DNA from: Callorhinus ursinus
Taxonomy: Eukaryota > Chordata > Mammalia > Carnivora > Otariidae
Reading direction: 5' to 3'
NCBI RefSeq assembly: GCF_003265705.1
Contig: NW_020313288.1
Coordinates: 2,671,723-2,735,722, forward strand
DNA length: 64,000 nucleotides
This document shows, in pieces, positions 41,999 to 53,900 of this stretch. How positions within the stretch are numbered: position 1 is the stretch's first letter; each line of letters starts with the position of its first letter. The translations under genes were made by a program, and so were the position numbers. The notes under the pieces were generated by a model. It searched no databases. It was given only the letters and a program-made list of their open reading frames with translations, and was not told where the DNA came from.

Positions 41999-44900
41999 CT
42001 GGGGGAGCAGGGGTGGGCAGTCAGGGCACGCGGTTCGTGGGGCATGCGGGAGACTCTCCCCGCTGAGCCACAGAGGGGGATCTGGAGACCCTGCTCCAGA
42101 CGTGGACTACATCAGGGCTGCAGGGGCCGCAGGGACCGGGCACCACGTGCAGGCCGGCGCCATCTTTTGTCTTTCTAGAGGGTCACATGACCATCAGGTC
42201 CAGCCAATGGGAGCCTCAAGCATGGACTCTGAGTCACATGACTGGGATGGAGCAATAAGGCTTGGCTCTGGGACTTTAGGCAGAAAGAAACCCTCTCCCT
42301 TGGCTGGGCTTGTAACGGAGGGGATGGGCACCTGGCGTGGCAGAGAAAGACGTCCCTGAGCAGTGCAGATAGGTAAACCGAGGCCAAGAGGAGGGGAGGG
42401 ACGGCCACCCTGGGGAGGCAGCTGACATGCGCAGCCTCTCTGTTTCTGCGTCTTTCTGTGTCTGTGTCTCTCTGTCTTAAGCACCGTGTGAGCTAAGGCT
42501 TTTGGAGCCCAAGACCTGGCTCTGCTACTTACTAGTTGGGTTGCCTTAGAGGGTAGTCCATGCAACTGCTGTGAGCCTCAGTTGCCTCATTTGTAAAGTG
42601 GGGATCCTAACAGGCCCAAGCCTCTCAGAGTTGTGGGGATTCAGTGCAATCATGTAGAGGGCTCTGTACTCAATAACCAGAATGTTATCATCATTCTTCC
42701 AGAAAGGCAGGGTACCCAGCGGGTAAGGCTGGTGGCTCCTGACCCAGACAGCCTGGGTTCAAATCCTGCCTCTGCCACTCACTGGCTGTGTGGCTTTTGG
42801 GGAGCGTTTGCACCGCCCTGTGCCTCGGTTTCTCCATCTCCGTGGTGGTAAGAAGAAAGAATTCCACTGCACAGGGAGCTTCCAACGGTGTTCGATGCCT
42901 GAGCTGTTGTTATAATCACAGATGTTATTTAGTACAGAAGAGGGAAGGACTGAGCGCCAGAAGTTGGCAAAGAGTACTCAAGCCTCTGGCTGGGAGAAAA
43001 AGGTGAGTCATGAAGGTTCCCTTTGATGGGAAGGAAAAGAGTCCTTCAAAACTGTCCACTTTAGGGGCGCCTGGGTGGCTCAGTTGGTTAAGCGACTGCC
43101 TTCGGCTCAGGTCATGATCCTGGAGTCCTGGGATCGAGTCCCGCATCGGGCTCCCTGCTCGGCAGGGAGTCTGCTTCTCCTTCTGACCTTCCCCCCTCTC
43201 ATGTGCTCTCTCTCATTCTCTCTTTAAAAAAAAAAAAAAAAAACTGTCCACTTTAACCCCATCCCCAAATTCTCCACACCATGTTCCCGTTCCCAAGGCT
43301 GCTCAGCTGGGGAAGGAGTAAGGGCTGTCCGCCATGCTGGAATAAGTTGACATCTGTCTCTCAGGCCCCCAAGGCTTCTGGATCTGATTGGTTGAGAGGG
43401 GCTCACATGGGCTCTGAGCCCTAACAAGGCCAAGGGTCACACCCATGGTGATGTCACCAAACTTAAGAGCTGCATCTGCTTGTGTATTGGGGTGAATAGC
43501 ATCCCCTCAAGTCCCTGTCCACCCAGAACCTCAGAATATGACCTTATTTGGAAATAGGGTCTTCAGATGTAATTAGTTAGCCTGAAATGGGGTCATACTG
43601 GATTAGGGTGGGCCCGGTAGCCAATGATTGGAGTCCTTATAAGAAGAGGAAAGGCAGGCGTGCGCGCGCACGCACGCGCACACACACACACGCAAGGCCA
43701 TATGACAACTGAGGAGATCGGAGTGATGTGTCTATAAGTCAAGGAACCCCAAGGATTGCAGGCAACACCAGAAGCTAGTGGAGATGCCTGGCACAGATGT
43801 CCCCTCAGAGCCTCCAGAAGGAACCAATCCTGCTGACATCTCGATTTCACACTTCTGGCCTCCTTAACTGAGGGGAATACATTTCGGTGGTTTTCTGCCC
43901 CCTAGTTTGTGGCCCCAGGAAATGAAGCCAATTTGTCTCCCGCACGGCCGCCATTACTCCCCTCCCTGTAGGTGGGTGCCATTTGGCCATCAAGAGGGGA
44001 GTCTGTTTGCCTCCTTTTGAGTCTGAGCTGGCCTGAGTGATTTGTTTGACCAATAGAGTGAGGCATCTCTAACCATCTGGGACTTCTGAGGCTCCCCCCA
44101 CCCAAACCGGGGCTGAAGCCTGGCTACCGTGAAACAGCCATGCTGTGAGGAAGCCCAAGCCTCATGAAGGGACCCTGGATTAGGAGACACCAGATGGGGC
44201 CAGGGAGGGGTGCGGGGATGGGGGAGAAAGCAGCAGAGGGAAGGAGGGGGAGGCAGGGAGGGAGAGGGGTGCAGAGCGATCAGACACACGGTGTTAGAAG
44301 TTGGAGGGGTATCTCAGTCCCGGCCACCTCAGCTGATGCCATACACATCAAAGATGAACTCACCCACCTCAACCTTTCCAAGTTCCTGCCCCACAAAAAT
44401 GTGAGCAAAGTCAAAGGGCTGCTTTAAGCCCCTAACCTGGGGGGCAGTTTGTAGCTCAGCTGGGATATTTCCACCAGCCCCTCACAGCGGCCCTCCAGGG
44501 AGAGCGCGAGCCCATACGTCGTCCGTTCCTGGGACTCACCCAAACCCCACCTCCCTTCTCTGTAGGATATGCTAAACGGTGCCGTGGCCAACTCCCCCAT
44601 CCTCCTCTCCAGAAGGCCAGGCCCTTTGCCCCTCGGGCTGGGCTGAGGGCTCACTCCCAAACCTGCTCCTTAGTCCTGATTCCTGCGTGCTTGCCGAGAC
44701 ACGACCGTGGCTACCAGCACCGCATGTAAGAGGGTTGCTGTATTTGTGAAAACCGAGCCATGTGCCTTGGAAGGACTTGTCCAAAGGTCAGGCACCGGTT
44801 TCCTTTTGAATCTGCTATCTTAGATGTAGATAAGATGACTATGAAAGATCGAAAAAGAAGTCTCAGAAATCGAGGCAGATTCTGGAAATGGTTGTTGACG

Positions 44901-47900
44901 CCTTCCAGGTGTGGCTTATGACAATGAACTCTACAGTGGACCCACGCGCAAGAGATCTACAACACCTGCCTCCTTGGAGCCCCCTGCTTGAAGCCACGGC
45001 ATCAAGAGAGATGGTGGCTGTCACTTTCTCCCCATTCTGCAGAGGGGGACACTGAGACTCACGGCTTGGGTCTAGAACTCAGGTCTGTCTGATCCCATTT
45101 GAAACTCCACTGACTCCAGCTGAGGTAGTCTGGACCAACATTTCTCTTGGGAGCTGCTTTCGGGAGGCGAAGGGTTACAGAGAGTTCTAGAACCACTCAC
45201 CCTGAAAACTGGGGAAGTAGGTAGCCAGGTGGGAGGTGGGGATCTTCTCCTCGAGGATGTCAGTTTTGTTGAGAAAGAGGATGACAGATGTGCTTTTGAA
45301 CCAGGGCAGTTCCAGGATGGTGCCAAACAGGGCCAGGCTCTCCTTCATTCGGTTCTGGGTTGGGCGGAACAGGCACGTCATTGCTCCAATGGCTGGCTTG
45401 GCCCAGACAGGAGCCCTCCCCCTCCATGTGGAGATGGGGCTGTCAGCCTAACGTCCAGGAGCTTGGGGCTCCCCAGCTTCTGGCTGGGTCAGAGGGGGTG
45501 TGCCCATGCTTTTGTGTGGCCTCTACTGTCTTGACTAGTGTCCCCCACAAGTTCATGTCCCTCTGGAACTTCAGAATGGGACCTTATTTGGAAATAGAGT
45601 CTTTGAAGATGTAACTAGTTAAGAAGAAGTCATAGTAGATTGCCACCTCCAATGGCAGAGGTCCTTATAAAGAGGGGATGTTTGGACACAGATGCAGGGG
45701 ATAAGACCATGTGACCACAGAGGCAGAGATGGGGCGACGTGGCCCAAGGATGGCCAGCGACCCCCAGAAGCAGGGAGAGCTAGGGATAGAGTCTCCCTCA
45801 CAGGCTCGGGAGGAACGAGCCTGGCCAACATGCTGGTCTGGGGTGTGTGGCCTCCAGCACTGGGAGAGGAAATGTCTCCGTAGCTCCAGCCCCCAGAACT
45901 TCACATTTTATTATGGCAGCCCCAGCAAACTAGCACATGGCGGGTGGCTGCATTCAAGCAAGATCTATGGCAGAATGACCTCAAATTCAATCTGTTTCAT
46001 TTGGCCTGAGAGTCAAAATTTTAGCATCTGACCCTTGGGTCTCCAGACTGTGCGTGTGACATTTTAACCCCTAAAAGTGCAAACGTCTGAAACAAGCCAG
46101 GTCCTAATTAGGAGAAGAGTTCAAAAAAGAGCAATGCCCAGTCTTTCTGAATAAAAGCAGGACACTGTCCCTGGAGCATGCCCCGTTTTCCCAGGCCAGC
46201 TGCATTGTGCTTCCTGGGGGCCACGTCTCGGGGCTCGAGCATCCCTTTGAGAGAGAGAGAGTCCGGGGTGCTTGTGGATCTGTGTCTTGGACTCAATGCT
46301 CTGACCACGGAAGAGTGGAGGGTGGAGCTCAGAGCCACGCCAGATGCACACAGACCCACTCAAGAGTGGCAGGGGGGTTTTCTGCTCAGCTGTGCATCCC
46401 GGGGACAGCAGGAGGCAGCGCCCCTGCACCCGCGGTGGCCTCACCTCCTGGTTGTTCTCCTCCAGACACTGGTCGTATTCGCTCAGCGAGGCTAGGTAGA
46501 TGAGGGCAATCACGTTCTCGAAGCAGTGGATCCACTTCTTGCGTTCTGACTTCTGGCCCCCGACATCCACGATCCTGCCAGGAATCACCCCCCTGTCAGG
46601 CCTGATCAGGAACCCCTGCCATGGCACCCCAGACCCCAGGCACGTCTGAGGCATGTCCAGATCAATATTTAATAGCAGCAGGAACTGGGGGCAGCCTCTG
46701 GCCTCTGCTGCGTTACTGCATTTCAGCCCCATGAGGCAGATGTTACTGTTGACTTATTTACACATGGAGGCACGGGAGGGGAGACTTTGCTGAGCTTCTG
46801 CATTGGGCTGCCTGACTTTCACCCCAGGGTAGACGACGGCAGGTCAGACACATCCGAGGTCTGCCCTGGTTCTGGCGGGTGACCTGGGGCAAACTGCCGA
46901 ACATGTCCAGAACTCAGTCTCCCTATCCGTGATGTGCGCATTGTTCTGACGGGCCAACACCATCCCCTCTGTGTGTGGCCCAGGGTGAGGGCCCAGCCTC
47001 CACCTCCACACACCGCAACAAAAGCCTGAGCCCTCCCGCCTTCCTCTTCTCTCCTCTAAGAAATGTGGGTCACTGCTAACAAGGCTTGCATCATTTCCCC
47101 AGGGATGGGACTGTTACCCAGGCAGCCAACAGGAAATGCCAGAAGCCCCAGAGCAAGAAGGGACTTGCCCCTTTGTATGGACAGGAAACCAAGGCTGCCC
47201 ATCCACCCATCCACCCACCCATCCACCCATCCACCCACCCACCCATGTATCCATTCATCACCCACATAGCCATCCGCCCTTCCTTCTGTCCGTCCTTCCA
47301 CCCACCCATCCCTCCATCTACCCCCGTACTCATCCATCCATCCACCCATCTATCCATCTATCTACCCACCCACCTACCCGTGCATGCATCCATTATCCAT
47401 CCACCCACCCTCCACACATCTACACCTACATACACTCACCCATCCATCCACCCATCCATCCTTCCATTTTCCAATCATCCTCCCACATTCACCAACTTCT
47501 ACTCTGATCTTGAGCTGATCATCACTAGCAAAGCAGGAGAATCAAACTCATCCCCTGGCCTTTTGGGGCTCTCCATCAGGGGAGGAGACCGATGGCAAAC
47601 AGAAAATTATGAACCATCCTCGTAAGGGCTATGAAAAGGCCAGAGGGGCATGTTCAGGGGGTCAATCTAGGGAAGCATGGGACTCAATACGGGTGAAGTG
47701 AACACAACCCCTGTGTCCAGTCCTCACCCTGCACCCTCCACAGTTCCCTGCCATGAACCTACAGACAGGGAGCTTGCTGAGGTCACAGATGACCCTCTCA
47801 CCACAATCCCAGAAATCACTGCTCTCAGTGTACTCTTTCTGATCTCGCCTTAGTCTTTGACACTGGTCATCATTCTGCCTGGATGACCCCGTGCTGCACT

Positions 47901-50900
47901 GGCCACTCACACATGTGCCTTGCAGCTCAGGCCTGTGTATGCCCAGCTACCTCCCAGATGCCCCAGATCCCTCAGACTCTAGTGTCCTGAACGACTTCGT
48001 TGTCTAACTGAATACCCCCATGCTGCCGCCACCACACATTGACCCCATCACCTTGATTCTCGGACTTTTACACTCATCTAGTCCTGCCCGTTTTACACCC
48101 AAAATGATTTTTGCACCATCCCTTCATTTCCATCCCCATGACCACTGCCCTGGCCCTTACCAACACTTCCTGCCTGAATCATGGCTCCTGCCTCCTCCTG
48201 AGTCTCCTGACCTCCAGCCTCAGCCCCTCAAGGAGATCACCTTTTGAGCTTCCCCAGCCCTGAATCAATCCCTCCGGAATATCACTGACCACACAGTCTC
48301 TGTCTCCTCCTACCTAGCAGCCCTTCAAGACTTATCCTAGTGAACTCCTACTCATCCTTCAATGCCCTAATACCAATGTCCCCTCCTTAGGAAGACCTGC
48401 CCTCCTAGAGCTCTGGTCGCCCCACTCTGGGCTCTTCCAGGTCTCAGACCTGACTGCAAAGGGGCTGAAGGTGTCGAGATCCAGCTCTGCCCCCTTCATC
48501 CTGGAAGCCACTTGAGGACTGGGACTGGGAAACTCCTACTCATCCTTCAGGGCCCCAGTTCCTTTGCCTGCCTATAGGAAGCTTCCCCCGACTCTGGGCT
48601 GTGAGCTCACCGCAGGTTGGTCTTCTGCACGGAGAAGCAGTACTCATTGATGCCGGTGGTAGGCATGCGGCTTCGGAGCACGTCCTGTGCTGTGGGGATG
48701 TAGCCCTCCTCAGTGATGCGCTCCAGGTGAGACAGGTAGCTGTGGAGTGAGGAGCCCTGAGGCCCAGCCTTGCAGACTTAGTTTGTTTCTCAGACCCCCC
48801 ACCCAAAGCCCAGTGAGGCCCCTGCTCGGGGAGGGGCCAGGATCTCTGGGTCTGCAGGTAGCCCAGAAGCATCACCCTGATGCTGTGGGAACATCGGGAA
48901 GAAGCCGTTTCACCCTCAGAGCAGCAGGACCTCAAGGACACTGTGAACTCAAGAACAGTTTCACTGTGTGCGGGGGGGTCACCTTCGGGGAGCTGTCACC
49001 CAGTGACAGCTGGGTCCCAAGAAAAGTCCCAGCTGTCACATCACCCTAGATGCCCAGCATGGTACTCAGGACAGTGTCACTGTCTGATGATGAGCAGCAT
49101 CACCCCAGGAATGATGTCACTGCAGGTCAGTGCCCCCCCTCCCCAGGAATGACATCACTCTGGAGCAAGACCATCCATAGCCAGCCCACCCCACAGCATG
49201 TCCCACATCAGGAGCCCACCAGCCTGGGCCCTGTCTGTCCAAGAGCAGTCCCTGGGAGGAGTTCATCACTGGCTGCCTCTCAGCCGCACCCTGCACCCCA
49301 CACCTGCCACCCGTGGGCCCCGGACTCACTACACGGCCGAGTCGAGCAGGTGGAACTCTCGGCGGCGCTCATAGCAGGCCCGGATGCCGGCGTCCCTCCA
49401 CAGCCACTGCATGGCCACGGCGTAGTGCTTCTCGAAAGTGGTCACTTTGTACGGGTCCTGGCTCATGACCAGACTGGCATAGTGCTGCGGAGGGATGCAC
49501 GGGGCACATCAGGGGCGGGGCCGCCCTACACACATCCCTGCAAGCCACCTCCTCTCTCTGCGACGGAGCCCCCTGCACACTGCTGTCCTGCTCCACCCCT
49601 CTGTTCTGCTCCTTCCTTCCCTCCCACACGAGTTTGTCCCCAGATGGAGGGCAGAGGGGCTGCAGAGAACACAGGTGGATGTCAGTTCTGGTTCCTGGAC
49701 ACCTGTGAGGCAAGTCGCTACAGGTGCCCCCACCACAGACTAGATAATGCAATGAAGCCCTGTGGCCCGGTTTCTCGGGGAGGTAGAGGCACGTGCAGCC
49801 TGAGCCTCCTGCCCGGTGGCCCCACGTTTTCCCCTTCTTCCTCACAGCAACCTCCACTCCATCTCTCCTTCCCTTCCAGCAAGAAGTCATCAGTGCTGAT
49901 CAGACTCCTGCGCTGGTGTGGGCACACATGTAGGCATGTGTGCGTGTGGGCTTGCATATGCCTGTGAATCCGCGTGTGTATGGGTGTGCATCTGGGCACA
50001 TGCATGTGAGCTTTTGTGGATCTGTGTGTTCCTGAGACTGGGAATGTGACTAAGATGTCCACGATCTCTAATTAACACTGTACTGAGGTCCTTGCCAGTG
50101 CCATACGACAGGGAAAAGAAAGGAAAGGTGTCAGGTTTGGAAAGGAGCATGTTCTGCTGTGGTTATTCACAGGTAACATGATTCTATGTAGAAAATCCAA
50201 AACAGCCTAGAGATGAGCTATCAGAATAAACCAGTTAACTTAGCAAGGTCCCTGAATGCAAGATCAATAAACAAAACTCAAATGGGTGGCTATATATTAA
50301 CCACGAATCAGTGGAAATTTTTAAAAGTTTGAATCCCATTTACAGTGGCACTGAAAGATAGCAAATACCTAGGAATAAATCTAACAACAGATGTGAAAGC
50401 TCTCTACACTGAAATGTAGAAAACACCACCAAGGAAAATTGAAAAGATCTAAATAATCGGAGGGCTATGCCATGCCCGTGGATTGAAAGACTCAGCATTT
50501 TTTTTTAAGCTGCCGATTCTCCCCAAATTAATCTACAGATTCCATGCAATTCTACCAAGATCCCAGAAAGGTATGAAGGTGTGTGTGTGTGCAAAAACTG
50601 ACAAGATAATTCTAAACTTTATGTAGAAATGCAAAAGGACCCAAAGTAGCCAAGACAATTCTGGAGAAAAATAAAGTGGTAGGATTTACACTAACAGGCT
50701 CGAAGCCTAGATATTAGGAAACTACAATCATTAACATGAAGTGATATTCACTCAAAGGTAGATAAATTGACCAGTGGAACAGAAGAGCATTAGCAGGTCC
50801 AGGCACATTTGAACACTTGATTTATCACCAAGATGAGACTATGGTACAGTGGGAAAAGCATAAGAGGCACTAGCACGATTGAGTATCTGTCCTGGGGAGA

Positions 50901-53900
50901 ATGAGGGGTGGGGGTGGAGTGGAAGGAAAGAAACATAATCCCTGCCTCACACCCTACACAAAAATCAATTCCAAGTGGAATGTAAATCTAAAGATGAAAC
51001 AACAAAGCTCCCTTTAAAAGACAGCAATAAAGAGTTTCATCATGACCTTGGAGTGGAAAAACATCTCAGTCTGGCTCCAAACCCGCCCACCCCCACCACA
51101 ACAACACACTATTAACCAGAAGATTGACACACTGGACTTCATTGAAATTAAGAGCTATTCATCCAGACACCATGAAAACAGTGAAAATACAAGGAACGGA
51201 TGGGGAGAAAGTATTTGCAAAATGCATAACAGAGTGCTCATATCCAGAACCTACAAAGAATCTGCTACAGATCAGTAAGAAAAAAACTGACAATACTTTT
51301 TTTTTTTAAATGGGCAAAACTAAAAACAAAAACAAAAATGGGCAAAAGTTTTGAACAGGTGCTTCACAAAATGGAATATCCAAGTGTCCAACACATATAT
51401 GAAAAGCTGTGCAGCCTCCTTATTAACCAGGGAAATGCGAATCAGAACCACAATAAAATATGACCAAGAACCCACCAGAATGGCTAAAACGAGGGGACAG
51501 CATCAGGTGTTGGCTAGGATTTGGGGCAAGCAGAACTCTTCACACGCGGCTGCTTGGGGACAGTTTGGTGTCTCCTCCTTACCTAATCCACTTTATTATC
51601 CACATCGACTTCTATGCAGATACCCAACGGAAATGCACAGATTGGCATAAAATATATATGGTAGAAAGGAACAAATCACAACTATGCCCCCAACGATGGA
51701 AGAATTCCAGATACACTGTGCAGTGCCAAAAGCCAGACGTGGCAGAACATTCCGTCTAATTCCATGCAGGAGAAGTTCAAAAATAGGCAATACGCTGATG
51801 GGAGACGGGATAGTGGTTAGCCCCGGGCGGGGGTGGGAGGATAGCCATGTCGGGAAGGGGCCTCTGGGGACATCTTCTGCTTCTCGCCCTGGGCAATGGT
51901 TACACACGTGTCTTTGCTTTGTGATGATTCACTGAGCTCGCAAGCTGGCTTCTTTGACATATGTGTTACATCGCAATAAAAAACGTTATTCTATAAAGCA
52001 AAGCAGCATAACCAAAGGTGGTGGCCTGGTTGGTGGGTGCTTCTCTTTGGTCTTCCACTTGTGGACTGTGAAAATTGAGTCAAGTGAATCACTTCCTTGA
52101 GCCTCCTGTTTCTCAACTAGGAGATGGGGACGATGGCACCCAGCTAGAAGGGGTTTTGTCCCTTCTGCCGATGCTTACTGTGCCCTACTACACTCCAGGC
52201 ACCGTTGTGAGAGCTTTCAGCACTTTTGATAGATCACATTCTTCTATCAGCCCTGTGAGGAAGGTTCTACCAGCCCCAGTTGCTCTTCTGAGGTCCTTGG
52301 ACCAACTCAGATTCAAAATCACAAGCTTTCTGATTCGAGAAAGGTGATGTCACCTCACACCTGTTGGAATGGCTATTATAAACACCAAACAAAGGACAGG
52401 TGCTGGCAGGGATGTGGCGAAGCTGGAACCCTTGTGCCCTGTTGGGGGAAATGCAAACTGGTGCAGCTGCTGTGGGAAACAGCATGGAGGTTGCTCTAAA
52501 AAATTAAAATAGAACTACCCTGTGATCCCACAATTCCACTTCTGAGTGTCTAACCAAAAGAATTGAAATCAGGATCTTGAAAAGATACTAGCTTCCCATG
52601 TTTCCTGTAGCACTATTCACAACGGCCAAGATGTAGAAACAACCTAAATGCCCATCAACAGATGAATGGAAAATGAAAAAGTGGTGTGTACATGCGCGTG
52701 TGTCCTCGTGCACGTGCACGCACACATACACGCTGGAATATTACATAGCCTTAAAAAAGAAACGGATTCTGCAATAGATAACAACACTAATGAACCCAGG
52801 AGACATCGTGTTAAGGGAAATAAACCAGTCACAGAAGGACAAACACTGCAGGGTCCCACTCATGTGAGGCATCTAGAAAAGGCAACCCCACGGACACAGA
52901 GCGTGGAATGGGGCCGGTGGAGGGGGATTCGGGGAACTGACATCCAACGGGCATGAAGTTGTAGTTAGGAAGGTGGATGTGTTCCAGAGATCTGCTGTTA
53001 CCAGCCCTGCCCCGTGCACACCGAGATGGGTTGCAAGGGTAGAGCTCATGGGAAATATTACCAAATAAAATTTAGTAAGAAAGGGATGTGACACGTGCAT
53101 GCACAGTGGCCTTCCCCGCAGCAGGATGGGCAGGATTCAGTCAAACATTTCCACGGCGAAACGGGGGCTGGTTCAGGACTCCCACCCTGGGCATCGTGGG
53201 GTCCAGGGAGAGATGACCCAGCCCGGAGGTCCATGCATGAGAGGGAGCCAATGCCCAGCTGCCTGGGATGCACGGAAAACCCCCAGGAAAGTCCTGGGGT
53301 GAACCTAACAAGACCTGCGGGCCTGAAAAACACGGCCATGCCCCAGGTGCTGACCTGGAGGGTCTGAGTGGACATGGTCCTGACCTGGGGGGTCTGAAGG
53401 GTCATGGTCCTGGACTTTGAGGTCTGAGGGCACACTCTTGCCCTGCGGGTCCTAGTGGACACAGCCTGGGTTTGGAGGTCCGAAGGGACATGGTCCCACC
53501 CTGAGGTCCAGAGGGTCCCACCCAGCTTGAAGCCCAGCAGGAGAGGCCCCAGGATGCTCACGCTGCTCTCGGGCCTGCTGAAAGGGATCTGCAGCCGGTC
53601 CATGGCCTCAATCATGGCCCGCATGGAGACGAAGATGTTCTGGTAGACGAGGGGCCGGAAGCCCTTGCGGTCCTCCTCCGAGTAGCCTGCCCCGTGGATG
53701 ATGCGCATCTGCTTGATGAACGTGCTCTTCCCGCTCTCACCGGGCCCTGGGGAGGCACACGAGCAGCTCAGCCCTGGGACTCCCGCTACCCACCACCCAA
53801 GCCTCCAGGGCTCAAATCCCGGCTCAGCCAGGGCCGCACTCTGTGACCCTGGGCGAGCGCCTTTACCTTCTGGGCCTCAGTTTCCCCAGGTGTAAGACGG

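Noticed and set aside
47086..47625. Frames through the ATCC array on both strands
   Set aside because: They are products of the tetranucleotide repeat in GNA15 intron 4.
49050..49967. 305-aa plus-strand frame
   Set aside because: It runs antisense across GNA15 exon 3 and its flanking introns. It is GC-driven openness with Pro/His/Cys-rich composition and no recognisable domain.
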